Part shown: one piece after another, positions 18,452 through 26,324 of the stretch
Layout of the letters: each line of letters starts with the position of its first letter
Numbering within the stretch: position 1 is the stretch's first letter
Assembly (NCBI RefSeq): GCF_002917925.1
Contig: NZ_PPFE01000012.1
Location: 103,863-167,862, forward strand
Length of the DNA stretch: 64,000 bases
Origin: Roseovarius confluentis
GTDB lineage: Bacteria; Pseudomonadota; Alphaproteobacteria; Rhodobacterales; Rhodobacteraceae
Direction: 5' to 3'
Notes under the pieces: model-generated
Told to the model about the DNA's origin: nothing
Databases searched by the model: none
Seen by the model: the letters and a program-made list of their open reading frames with translations, nothing else
Program-made: the position numbers and the translations under genes

Positions 18452-19075
18452 TTACGCCCGCGGCGGGCGCGAGCGGTAGACCGGAAGGCGCCAGCCGAAA
18501 GCCAATGACCCCGCGCGCAAGGCCCAGGTGACGCCGGCGCAGGCGATCAGGATAAAGATCTCCTGCCGCGTGATCAGCGATACCGCCACGGCGGCCAGCG
18601 ACCCTGCGAAGGCGGCGGTGACGTAGAGTTCGCCTTGCTTCAACACCAGAGGCAGCTCGTTGCACACAACGTCGCGCATCAACCCGCCGAGGCAGCCTGT
18701 GACCATGCCCATGATCACCACGATGGGCAGCGGTTGCGCCATGGCCAGCGCAGTGGCGACCCCGGCCGGAACCGCCACGGCCAGCGCAAGGCTGTCGAGC
18801 CAGAGCAGGAGGCGGTACCGGCTCTCGAACAGATGCGCAGTGAAGAAGATCAGGATCGCGGCGGCGCAGGCGGTGGCGATGAAGCTGGGGTTGGCGATCC
18901 AGAAGACCGGGTTGCGATCAAGAAGCACATCGCGAACGGTGCCGCCGCCCACCGCCGTCAGGCAGGCGATGAAGGCGAAGCCCACCACGTCGAGCTGCGC
19001 CCGCGACGCCACCAGCGCCCCGGTCAGCGCGAAGATCAGAACCGAGGCGTGGTCCAGCAGGAAAAGCGCCGTCAT
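18452..19075 (-). CDS. TRIC-family / UPF0126 (YadS-like) membrane channel protein
   Basis: 207 residues with seven predicted membrane helices. It shows the two-fold repeated family pattern: [17 protein letters not shown] in the first half and [16 protein letters not shown] in the second. Prokaryotic TRIC channels conduct K+ or other cations; some YadS-like members are linked to glycine transport. The ATG overlaps the rnhA stop by 4 bases, so it closes the operon DUF3429-methyltransferase-rnhA-TRIC. Confidence 0.85.
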   Translation of the reverse strand: MTALFLLDHASVLIFALTGALVASRAQLDVVGFAFIACLTAVGGGTVRDVLLDRNPVFWIANPSFIATACAAAILIFFTAHLFESRYRLLLWLDSLALAVAVPAGVATALAMAQPLPIVVIMGMVTGCLGGLMRDVVCNELPLVLKQGELYVTAAFAGSLAAVAVSLITRQEIFILIACAGVTWALRAGSLAFGWRLPVYRSRPPRA

Positions 19076-19539
19076 GACTTGGCTTTGCCGGGCTTGAAGG
19101 GGGCCATGCCGGCGCGGGCGAGTTCGTCGGCGCGTTCGTTTTCCGGGTGGCCGGCATGGCCCTTGACCCATTCCCAGGTCACGTCATGGCGGTTGGCCGC
19201 GGCGTCGAGCCTTTGCCACAGATCGACATTCTTGACCGGCTTCTTGTTCGAGGTTTTCCAGCCGTTCCGCTTCCAGCCGTGAATCCAGCCGGTGACGCCG
19301 TTCTTCACATAGGCGCTGTCGGTGACGATGGTGATCTGCGTGGGCTTTGACAGCGTCTCGAGCGCGGTGATGGCCGCCAGCAATTCCATCCGGTTGTTCG
19401 TGGTCTCGGCCTCGCCGCCGCTGAGTTCGCGTTCCTTGACGATGTCGTCGCCGTCCTTGGCCTGGAGCAGCGCCCCCCAGCCGCCGGGGCCGGGATTGCC
19501 GGAACAGGCGCCATCGGTATAGGCGAAAAGCTCAGTCAT
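19072..19539 (-). CDS. rnhA: Ribonuclease HI
   Basis: 155 residues. The four catalytic carboxylates are visible in [30 protein letters not shown] and NERADELAR, and the basic handle region ([13 protein letters not shown]) that grips RNA/DNA hybrids is present. It degrades RNA in hybrids, including Okazaki primers and R-loops. The start is [10 protein letters not shown]; the upstream methyltransferase stop lies 8 bases inside this gene, so the two overlap. Confidence 0.96.
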   Translation of the reverse strand: MTELFAYTDGACSGNPGPGGWGALLQAKDGDDIVKERELSGGEAETTNNRMELLAAITALETLSKPTQITIVTDSAYVKNGVTGWIHGWKRNGWKTSNKKPVKNVDLWQRLDAAANRHDVTWEWVKGHAGHPENERADELARAGMAPFKPGKAKS

Positions 19540-20137
19540 CAGCGGGCTTTCTTGCAAGGAGGGTCACCCACTCGGCCAGACTGCCATCAAGGCCTTTGTC
19601 GGCGCCGGTGCGCGTCTTGAACGGGTGCAGGCCCGCCGCGGTCAGAAGGTCGGAAAGCTCGGCCTCGGTGACATAGGTATAGAGCCGTCCGAGCGTGTCG
19701 CGATGTTCGCCGGTGCCGGTTTTCATGCCGATATGCAGCAGCCCGCCGGGTTTCAGCGCGGTCGCCAGTGCCGCAATATACCGGGGCAGGTCGGCGCGGG
19801 GCGCGTGCAGGAGCGAGAAATTGGCCCAGACCGCGTCATAGGCCGCGACCTCGTCGATCTCGTCGAAAGTGGCGCGCCGGGCGGTGACGCCCGGTCGCGC
19901 CTCGGCGAGGGCGACCATTTCCGGCGTGGCGTCGGTGGCGGTGACCGCGTGTCCCTCGGACGCCATGATGCCCGAGGCGATGCCGGGGCCGCAGCCGAGA
20001 TCGAGAATGCGGCTGCCGGGGGCGAGATGGTCGAGAAAGAGACGCAGCGCCGGGTCCTTGCCCGCATTCTTCGTCATGTCGGCATAGCGCGCGGCCTCGG
20101 ACCCGTAGACCCGGATGGTCTCGTCGTCATGGCTCAT
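19532..20137 (-). CDS. Class I SAM-dependent methyltransferase
   Basis: 201 residues with a Rossmann-fold methyltransferase core: motif [14 protein letters not shown], motif [16 protein letters not shown], a post-motif [15 protein letters not shown] and strand [14 protein letters not shown]. It resembles UbiE/Tam-type methyltransferases; the substrate is unknown. The ATG overlaps the DUF3429 stop (ATGA) and its end overlaps rnhA by 8 bases. In roseobacters a methyltransferase next to rnhA is common as I recall, but no functional link is known. Confidence 0.88.
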   Translation of the reverse strand: MSHDDETIRVYGSEAARYADMTKNAGKDPALRLFLDHLAPGSRILDLGCGPGIASGIMASEGHAVTATDATPEMVALAEARPGVTARRATFDEIDEVAAYDAVWANFSLLHAPRADLPRYIAALATALKPGGLLHIGMKTGTGEHRDTLGRLYTYVTEAELSDLLTAAGLHPFKTRTGADKGLDGSLAEWVTLLARKPADD

Positions 20138-20586
20138 TGCGTGAGGCCGATCACGAGGCAGAGCACGACAACGGCGGTGATGATCAGGCGCAGGTGCATC
20201 CACCAGTTCGGCGTCACCCCGTCGCGCCAGAACAGCCAGTCGAGCGCGAGGATACCGGCGAAGCCGACGATCAGCATGATCCCGGCCTTGTAGGCGCCGC
20301 CGCCTTGGGTGAAGAACACCCAGAGCGCGGGAATGACCGAGAGCACGTAGCCGGTGGTGGCCGAAGGGCCGGTCATGCGCGTGGCGAACCCCCAGAGCAC
20401 GCCGGACATGAAGCTGAGGATCACCGCGCCGTAGAACAGCCCCACGTAAGGCCCGACGAAGCGCGGCCCGACCACGCGCTGGGTCCAGATCGCCAGATCG
20501 GGCCAGAGCACGGTCGCGGCGCTCCACAGGAACGGCAGCAGGCCGGCCAGTGCAAGGATCAGGGGTGTGCGGGGAATCTCGTTCAC
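20134..20586 (-). CDS. DUF3429 membrane protein
   Basis: 150 residues with five hydrophobic helices. The family-like segments are LILALAGLLPFLWSA at the start, GAVILSFMSGVLWGFA in the middle and LDWLFWRDGVTPNWWMHLRL near the end, which is the DUF3429 signature. The function is unknown. It is the first gene of a four-gene overlapping minus-strand operon ending in the TRIC-like gene. Confidence 0.85.
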   Translation of the reverse strand: MNEIPRTPLILALAGLLPFLWSAATVLWPDLAIWTQRVVGPRFVGPYVGLFYGAVILSFMSGVLWGFATRMTGPSATTGYVLSVIPALWVFFTQGGGAYKAGIMLIVGFAGILALDWLFWRDGVTPNWWMHLRLIITAVVVLCLVIGLTQ

Positions 20587-20647
20587 GGGGCGGGGCGGTC
20601 CTTGGCTGCAAGCGTCGGACTTGGTTTAGAAGGCCGCCCCGGCGGGA

Positions 20648-21304
20648 TCAAGTGTCAGACATGTCGCGCGCCTGGTGTTTCATGGCGCGGATCATGCGGG
20701 CGGAGCGGGCGAGGGCGGTGGTGCCCGTGCCGAGAGCGGTCACGATCAGCGCGACAAGCAAGGCGTAGCGCGTGTCGAATAGCGCCAGTTCGATCGCGGT
20801 CAGGACTGCGCCGGCGGTGATCGCGGCCATGCGCTGCGGTTTGGCGAAGGGGCCCGAGAAATCCGGGCCCAGCCCCTCGGCCCGGCCCAGTTCGCGGATA
20901 TAGGCGGTGGCGATGGCCAATGCTCCGGCCAGCAGGCCGAGCGCGAGTTGTCCGGTGGCCAGCCCCGCGCCGGTCAGGATCAGCAGATCGGCGGCGCGGT
21001 CGGGGGCCTCGTTCCAGAAGGGGCCGTCGGGTTCGGACTTGCCGCCTTCGACGGCGACCATGCCGTCGAAAAGATTGCAGAGCAGGCGCACCTGACAGCC
21101 GAGCGCGGCAATCAGCAGCAGGACGATGGCGGCGGTCGTGCCGGTGTGCGCGGAGGCCCAGAACGCGAGGCAGGCGAGGGCCGAGAAGAGGATCGAGCCC
21201 TGGCTGATGCGGTTGGGTGTGAGCGACGTGCGGCTGAGCCAGCGCGCGATGCGGCGGGCCCAGCCGGTGTCTCGGCTGTTCAGGGGGCGGCGGGTGTCGG
21301 TCAT
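20648..21304 (-). CDS. CDP-alcohol phosphatidyltransferase with variant motif (YnbA-like)
   Basis: 218 residues with about six membrane helices. The CDP-alcohol phosphotransferase signature is D-x2-D-G-x2-A-R-x8-G-x3-D-x3-D. Here it reads Asn77, Asp80-Gly81, Ala84-Val85, Gly94, Asn98, Asp102: the first and third Asp are Asn and the Arg is Val, while spacing is kept exactly. I recall the same variant in YnbA-like proteins. It would transfer a phospho-group from a CDP-activated lipid to an alcohol in the inner membrane. It is the last gene of a four-gene operon in which every start overlaps the previous stop. The product lipid is unknown, and reduced activity is possible. Confidence 0.82.
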   Translation of the reverse strand: MTDTRRPLNSRDTGWARRIARWLSRTSLTPNRISQGSILFSALACLAFWASAHTGTTAAIVLLLIAALGCQVRLLCNLFDGMVAVEGGKSEPDGPFWNEAPDRAADLLILTGAGLATGQLALGLLAGALAIATAYIRELGRAEGLGPDFSGPFAKPQRMAAITAGAVLTAIELALFDTRYALLVALIVTALGTGTTALARSARMIRAMKHQARDMSDT

Positions 21305-21669
21305 GGGGTGTGCCTCAGGCGGTAATTGTAGAGTGCGGCGTAACAGGTGGCGACGGTGACGGGCAGGGCGAGGGTCGCCGCGATTTCCGGCGTGCCGACG
21401 GTGCGATGCACGAGGAACAGCACCGTGATCGACACCGCGGCACAGGCGAGCGGCGGCAGGATCAGGCCGGGGGTTTCGGAGATGCGCGGCAGCAGGCGTT
21501 CGATCACCGATTTCAGCACCAGCGTGATGCCGGCGGACAGTGCGCCCTGAACGATGCCGGCGATCACCGGCGCCGGCGTCGGGTGGCCCGCGTTGGCAAG
21601 GACCGCCCAGCCGCCCATCAGGACGAAGCCACCGGCCATATGCACGAGGTTCGAGCGCAAGAGGCTCAT
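21301..21669 (-). CDS. Small four-helix membrane protein of the phospholipid operon
   Basis: Not recognised. 122 residues, almost entirely hydrophobic, with four helices (LVHMAGGFVLMGGWAVLA, APVIAGIVQGALSAGITLVL, GLILPPLACAAVSITVLFLV, TLALPVTVATCYAALY). The loop SVIERLLPRISETPG is its only charged stretch. Start and stop overlap the CdsA-like and CDP-alcohol transferase genes by 4 bases each, so it is translationally coupled to both. A small scaffolding or lipid-handling subunit is a guess from context. Confidence 0.75.
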   Translation of the reverse strand: MSLLRSNLVHMAGGFVLMGGWAVLANAGHPTPAPVIAGIVQGALSAGITLVLKSVIERLLPRISETPGLILPPLACAAVSITVLFLVHRTVGTPEIAATLALPVTVATCYAALYNYRLRHTP

Positions 21670-22616
21670 GTGAGCGACCAGTAATACCGCGTCAGGTGGA
21701 AGAAGAGCGGGGCCGAGAACACCACCGAATCGAGCCGGTCGATGAAGCCGCCGTGGCCTGCGATCATGTGGCCCCAGTCCTTGACGCCCCGGTCGCGCTT
21801 GATCGCGGACATCACCAGCCCGCCGAAAAAGCCCGCGAGTGTGATGACGAGCGACATGCCGGCGGCCTGAAGCGGGGTGAAGGGCGTGATCCAGAACAGC
21901 GCCGTGCCGATCAGCGTGGCCGAGGCGACGCCGCCGATCAGTCCTTCCCATGTCTTCGACGGCGAGAGCGAGGGCGCGACCGGGTGGCGTCCGAAGAGCT
22001 TGCCCCACGTGTATTGCAGCACGTCCGACAGCTGGACCACGACGATGAGGAAGGCGATCAGCAGGACGTTGCGGGCCTCGAAGCCGGGGATTTCGAGGAA
22101 GAGGAGCGCGGGCACGTGGCTGGCGCAGAAAACGCAGATCATCAGGGCCCATTGCATCTGTGAGATGCGGACGAGGAAGTTGCGGCTGTCGCCTTGCAGC
22201 ACCGCGATGATGGGCAGGATGAGGAAGGCATAGACCGGGATCAAGAGCGACCACATGCCGTACCATTCGTACCAGATGAGCCAGTATTGCAGGGGAAGGA
22301 TCACGAAGAAGGCGCAGGCGATGGCCCAGTGATCGGACGCGCGGCGGGTTGTCAGCGTCACGAATTCGCGCAGGGCCGCGAAGGAGGTGAAGGCGAAAAG
22401 CGCGATGACGCCGCCGCGCCCGGCGAGGAACGCCACGGCGAGAAACGCCGTCATGCCCCACCAGGCGATGATGCGGGCATTGAGGTTTTCGATCGTCGCG
22501 TTGGAGCCATCCGGTGCGACGCGCTGCTTGAGCACGTAGCCGATGCCGCTGGCGACGATGAGGACGCCGATGATACCGGCCAGCAGGGTGAGAAAATCCG
22601 CGTGCGTGTCGGTCAT
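21666..22616 (-). CDS. Phosphatidate cytidylyltransferase (CdsA family, YnbB-like)
   Basis: 316 residues with eight or nine membrane helices. The conserved catalytic region is complete: SPSKTWEGLIGG and the C-terminal signature KRDRGVKDWGHMIAGHGGFIDRLDS, with the acidic residues that hold two metal ions. It makes CDP-diacylglycerol or a similar CDP-lipid from CTP. The ATG overlaps the acyltransferase stop. The variant CDP-alcohol transferase downstream would use its product. Housekeeping cdsA normally sits with dxr and ispU, so this is probably an extra copy. Confidence 0.9.
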   Translation of the reverse strand: MTDTHADFLTLLAGIIGVLIVASGIGYVLKQRVAPDGSNATIENLNARIIAWWGMTAFLAVAFLAGRGGVIALFAFTSFAALREFVTLTTRRASDHWAIACAFFVILPLQYWLIWYEWYGMWSLLIPVYAFLILPIIAVLQGDSRNFLVRISQMQWALMICVFCASHVPALLFLEIPGFEARNVLLIAFLIVVVQLSDVLQYTWGKLFGRHPVAPSLSPSKTWEGLIGGVASATLIGTALFWITPFTPLQAAGMSLVITLAGFFGGLVMSAIKRDRGVKDWGHMIAGHGGFIDRLDSVVFSAPLFFHLTRYYWSLT

Positions 22617-23308
22617 GCTGTGGCCTTCTCTGCCGGACTGTCGTCGGCTGGGGCAAGCGCCTGCAGGGCGGTTTCGGCCCGATTGAGGAAATCCTTGCGG
22701 TCCTCGCCGGGTTCGACGCGGATCGGTGCGCCAAAGGTGACGGTGCACAGAAGCGGGATCGGCACCAGCTTGCCCTTGGGCATGACGTCGTTGAGATTGT
22801 CGATCCAGACCGGCACCAGATCCACCTCGGGGCGGGCATCGGAGATGTTGTAGAGCCCGCTTTTGAACGGCAGAAGAGGCTTGTCCGTGGTGTTCCGGGT
22901 GCCCTCGGGGAAGAGGATGAGCGAGGCGCCGGCATCAAGCCCGTCGAGGATGAGCTTTATCGGGTCCTGGGTGCGGGTCTCGGTGTCGCGGTCGATCAGG
23001 ACCGCGTTGAAGACATCGCGGCCGATGAATGTCTTGAGCGGGGATTTGAGCCAGTAATCGGCCCCGGCCACCGGGCGCGTCCGGCGCCGCAGGTTGGGCG
23101 GCAGGACCGTCCAGATCAGGATGAAATCGCCGTTGGAGGTGTGGTTGGCGAAATAGACCCGCTGGACCGGTTCGGGATCTGAGCCGTCCCAGATGGCACG
23201 AACGGCGGTGATGAGCCGCGCGAAGGTGGTGATGGCGCTGCCGGTGAGCCGGGCAAGGATGTCGCGTGTCAAGTTGAGTTCCCGTCTTTCGGGAGAGCCT
23301 ACAGTCAC
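22613..23308 (-). CDS. Lysophospholipid acyltransferase (PlsC family)
   Basis: 231 residues. Motif I (H-x4-D) is in ANHTSNGDFILIW, motif II near YWLKSPLKTFIGRDVFNAVLIDRD, motif III is FPEGTRNTTDKPLLPFKSGLY, and motif IV is VDLVPVWIDNL. It acylates a lysophosphatidic acid-like acceptor at the inner membrane. The start is uncertain: the first in-frame codon is used, but one slightly downstream is possible, because the first ~12 residues are not conserved. It heads the four-gene lipid operon and ends with a 4-base overlap. Confidence 0.88.
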   Translation of the reverse strand: MTVGSPERRELNLTRDILARLTGSAITTFARLITAVRAIWDGSDPEPVQRVYFANHTSNGDFILIWTVLPPNLRRRTRPVAGADYWLKSPLKTFIGRDVFNAVLIDRDTETRTQDPIKLILDGLDAGASLILFPEGTRNTTDKPLLPFKSGLYNISDARPEVDLVPVWIDNLNDVMPKGKLVPIPLLCTVTFGAPIRVEPGEDRKDFLNRAETALQALAPADDSPAEKATA

Positions 23309-23351
23309 GGTGGAATTTGAAAAGACAGGAAAACCTGACTCGCAGAGAGAG

Positions 23352-23372
23352 GTTCCGGGTCAGGCCCGGGAC
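23352..23372. repeat. Imperfect palindrome of the CCGGGTC/GCCCGGG type
   Basis: GTTCCGGGTC followed by AGGCCCGGGAC is an inverted repeat with a few mismatches, in the gap between ispH and the lipid operon. Translated on the minus strand it gives PVPGLTRNL, a phrase I remember as the tell-tale of a dispersed alphaproteobacterial repeat. Confidence 0.4.
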
Positions 23373-23478
23373 GGGTCGCGCGGGTGGTGCCTTTGCTTCG
23401 TTTCGAGTGGCGTGGCGCTGGCAGCATCGGGACGGGTCAAAATACGTGCGCCAGGAAATACCGTCGCGGGCCATGGCA

Positions 23479-24429
23479 TCAGGCTGGTTCGCGCAGAACC
23501 CGGGGCACCTTGAATTCGACGTTTTCCTGCGCGGTTTCCACCTGTTCGACGGTGACGTCATAGCGGTCGCGGAACGCATCTATCACCTCGTTGATCAGCA
23601 CCTCGGGGGCCGAGGCGCCGGCGGTGATCCCCATTGTGGTGATGCCGTCGAGCGCGCGCCAGTCGATGTCGGCGGCGCGTTGCACAAGCTGGGAGTAGGA
23701 ACAGCCGGCGCGGGCGCCGACCTCGACCAGCCGCCTGGAGTTGGACGAATTGGGGGCGCCGACCACAAGCATCGCGTCGGCCTTTTCAGCCATGGCCTTG
23801 ACGGCCTCCTGCCGGTTGGTGGTGGCGTAGCAGATGTCTTCCTTGTGCGGGCCGGTGATGTCGGGGAAACGGGCCTGAAGGGCGGTGACGATATCGGCGG
23901 TGTCGTCCACCGAAAGGGTGGTCTGCGTGACGAAGGCGAGCTTGCCGGGGTCGCGGACCTCGACATGCGCCACATCCTCGGGCGTTTCGACCAGCAGGAC
24001 GTCACCGTCCGGCAGCTGGCCCATGGTGCCGACGGTCTCGGGGTGGCCGGCATGGCCGATCATGATGATCTGAAGGCCGTTCACGGCGTGACGCTCGGCC
24101 TCGATATGGACCTTGGACACGAGCGGGCAGGTGGCGTCGACATAGACCATCTCGCGCGAGGCGGCCTCGGCCGGGACCGATTTGGGGACGCCGTGGGCGG
24201 AAAAGATCACGGGGCGGTCATCCGGGCATTCGTCGAGTTCCTCGACGAACACCGCGCCCTTGGCCCGCAGATCATCGACCACGTACTTGTTATGCACGAT
24301 CTCGTGGCGGACATAGACCGGGGCGCCCCATTTCTCGAGCGCCATCTCGACGATCTTGATGGCGCGGTCGACGCCGGCGCAGAAGCCGCGCGGGGCTGCG
24401 AGATAGAGGGTGAGGGGCGGCTTGGTCAT
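23479..24429 (-). CDS. ispH: 4-hydroxy-3-methylbut-2-enyl diphosphate reductase
   Basis: 316 residues, the last enzyme of the MEP isoprenoid pathway. The three cysteines that hold the iron-sulfur cluster are in [11 protein letters not shown] (Cys17), [11 protein letters not shown] and [11 protein letters not shown]. The conserved Glu is in VRHEIVHN and the substrate serines/asparagine in [16 protein letters not shown] lies 5 bases before the ATG at 24429, so the GTG six bases earlier is not needed. It is followed on the same strand by the phospholipid operon after a 170-base gap. Confidence 0.97.
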   Translation of the reverse strand: MTKPPLTLYLAAPRGFCAGVDRAIKIVEMALEKWGAPVYVRHEIVHNKYVVDDLRAKGAVFVEELDECPDDRPVIFSAHGVPKSVPAEAASREMVYVDATCPLVSKVHIEAERHAVNGLQIIMIGHAGHPETVGTMGQLPDGDVLLVETPEDVAHVEVRDPGKLAFVTQTTLSVDDTADIVTALQARFPDITGPHKEDICYATTNRQEAVKAMAEKADAMLVVGAPNSSNSRRLVEVGARAGCSYSQLVQRAADIDWRALDGITTMGITAGASAPEVLINEVIDAFRDRYDVTVEQVETAQENVEFKVPRVLREPA

Positions 24430-24569
24430 GGACACTCCTGTTCACCCTTAGACGTAAAGACTGTGACAGGCTGCGTCCAGAGGGGGTGGGAATATCGGTC
24501 GCACTGGCTTGGCGGCGCGGGACGTTGGCATGATGCGCGTCCCGCACCGTTCTCAAGCTCTGCGCTACG

Positions 24570-25133
24570 TCAGGCGGAGGCCTGCTGGCGTTCGGGCGCG
24601 TCCTCGCGCGGAGGGCGACCGATGACTTCCTTGAGGTCTTCAAGCTCGATGAAATTATCGGCCTGACGACGCAGGTCGTCGGAGATCATTGGCGGCTGGC
24701 TGCGGATGGTCGAGACGACCGACACACGCACGCCCTGGCGCTGAAGGCTTTCCACGAGCGGGCGGAAATCGCCGTCGCCGGAGAACAGGACGATATGGTC
24801 GATCCGGGGCGCGAGTTCCATGGCGTCCACGGTCAGTTCGATGTCCATGTTGCCTTTGACCTTACGACGGCCCTGACTGTCGGTATATTCCTTGGCCGGT
24901 TTCGTGACCATGGTGTAGCCGTTGTAATTGAGCCAGTCGACCAGCGGGCGGATCGGTGAGTATTCCTCGTTCTCCAGCAGCGCCGTGTAGTAAAACGCAC
25001 GGAGCAGCTTGCCACGGCGCATGAACTCAGTCCGCAGAAGCTTGTAATCGATGTCAAAGCCCAGTGCCTTGGCCGCTGCGTATAAGTTTGAGCCGTCGAT
25101 GAACAGCGCGAGCCGTTCGTCCTTGTAAAACAT
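24570..25133 (-). CDS. NYN domain protein, LabA/DUF88 family
   Basis: 187 residues: one PIN-like NYN nuclease domain. Acidic residues typical of the metal site are in LALFIDGSNLYAAAK, VKGNMDIELTVDAME and LFSGDGDFRPLVESLQRQG. A short C-terminal tail (PPREDAPERQQASA) is disordered. LabA-type proteins are presumed RNA-processing nucleases; LabA itself affects circadian output in cyanobacteria. It is divergent from folK and upstream of ispH, with a 140-base gap, so it is probably its own unit. Confidence 0.9.
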   Translation of the reverse strand: MFYKDERLALFIDGSNLYAAAKALGFDIDYKLLRTEFMRRGKLLRAFYYTALLENEEYSPIRPLVDWLNYNGYTMVTKPAKEYTDSQGRRKVKGNMDIELTVDAMELAPRIDHIVLFSGDGDFRPLVESLQRQGVRVSVVSTIRSQPPMISDDLRRQADNFIELEDLKEVIGRPPREDAPERQQASA

Positions 25134-25290
25134 AAAATGTCCTTCCGAATGTGTTTGCCCTGCCGCGACGATGTACTAGACGATAAACCTGTGAGTGGAT
25201 TTGAAACTCGGCAGGACAGAAGCTGTACCTAAAAGTTTAGTCTGACCTCCGCAAGACCGCTACACCTATATACGAGGATAAGGCCGAGCG

Positions 25291-25857
25291 ATGCCTGAGC
25301 AAAACTACCTGATCGCTTTGGGCGGGAACTTGCCGTCCGAGGCCGGGGCGCCGGAGGCGACCTTGCGGGCCGCGTTGGACCGGTTGCCGCAGATGGGTGC
25401 GCGCGTGGTGCAGGCAAGCCGGATGTACCGCACACCTTGCTTTCCCGCAGGCGCAGGACCGGACTACGTCAATGCGGCTGCTGTGCTTGCGGTAGAGGCC
25501 AGTCCTGCCGAATTGCTACAACTTTTGCACGAATTGGAGGGCGCGTTCGGGCGCGCGCGGGACCAACGCTGGGGGCAGCGGACGCTGGACCTTGATCTTT
25601 TGGCTGCGGGGGCGCGCGTGGTGCCGGACGAAGAGACATACACCGCATGGCAAGGCTTGCCGCTTGAGCGGCAGATGCGGGATGCGCCCGACCGCCTTAT
25701 CCTGCCGCACCCGCGGTTGCACGAGCGGGCCTTCGTGCTGGTGCCATTGAATGACGTCGCGTCAGACTGGGTGCATCCGGTTCTGAAGAGGACCGTGGCC
25801 GAAATGCTGTCGGATCTGCCGGCCGATGCGGTTGCGGAGGTTGTGGCGCTGGACTGA
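25291..25857 (+). CDS. folK: 6-hydroxymethyl-7,8-dihydropterin pyrophosphokinase
   Basis: 188 residues. Family motifs are IALGGNLPSEAGAPEATL at the N-terminus, PAELLQLLHELEGAFGR, and the diagnostic RDQRWGQRTLDLDLL with the two metal-binding aspartates, followed by LILPHPRLHERAFVLVPL. It transfers pyrophosphate from ATP in folate synthesis. The start MPEQNYLIALGG is standard. It stands alone, 75 bases before rpoZ. Confidence 0.96.
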   Translation: MPEQNYLIALGGNLPSEAGAPEATLRAALDRLPQMGARVVQASRMYRTPCFPAGAGPDYVNAAAVLAVEASPAELLQLLHELEGAFGRARDQRWGQRTLDLDLLAAGARVVPDEETYTAWQGLPLERQMRDAPDRLILPHPRLHERAFVLVPLNDVASDWVHPVLKRTVAEMLSDLPADAVAEVVALD

Positions 25858-25865
25858 TTCTCTGC

Positions 25866-25893
25866 TTGTAAAGCCTAGGGAGACGCTTTAAAT
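25866..25893 (+). promoter_or_regulatory. Possible sigma-70 promoter of rpoZ
   Basis: TTGTAA (25866-25871) and TTAAAT (25888-25893) are 16 bases apart, about 40 bases upstream of the rpoZ ATG. The match to consensus is moderate. Confidence 0.35.
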
Positions 25894-25932
25894 GAAGGGC
25901 TTCTTTAGATATCTGCCCTATCCGGAGGCCCC

Positions 25933-26286
25933 ATGGCGCGCGTAACCACTGAAGACTGCGTTGACAAAGTCCCGAACCGCTTTGACCTGGTGATGCTGGC
26001 GGCACACCGTGCGCGCGAGATTTCGTCGGGCTCGCCGGTCACCGTGGACCGCGACAACGACAAGAACCCGGTCGTGGCGCTGCGCGAGATCGCAGAGGAA
26101 ACGCAAGCCGCAGACGATCTGCGCGAGCGTCTGATCGAATCGAACCAGAGCCAGATCGAGGTCGACGAGCCGGAAGACGATTCCATGGCGCTGCTGATGG
26201 GCGAAGAAGCCGAGAAGCCTGCCGAGGACGATATGTCCGAAGAGAAACTGCTGCGCGCGCTGATGGAGGCGCAGGGCCAGGGCTGA
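25933..26286 (+). CDS. rpoZ: RNA polymerase omega subunit
   Basis: 117 residues. The start [31 protein letters not shown] is the classic omega N-terminus that wraps the beta-prime C-terminus. The acidic tail is typical of the alphaproteobacterial form. CGGAGG lies before the ATG. Followed by the (p)ppGpp synthetase gene, as in most proteobacteria; omega is part of the ppGpp binding site on RNA polymerase. Confidence 0.97.
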   Translation: MARVTTEDCVDKVPNRFDLVMLAAHRAREISSGSPVTVDRDNDKNPVVALREIAEETQAADDLRERLIESNQSQIEVDEPEDDSMALLMGEEAEKPAEDDMSEEKLLRALMEAQGQG

Positions 26287-26324
26287 GACCCTGGCCTCCG
26301 GGCAGGTGATGGGACGCGGACCAG

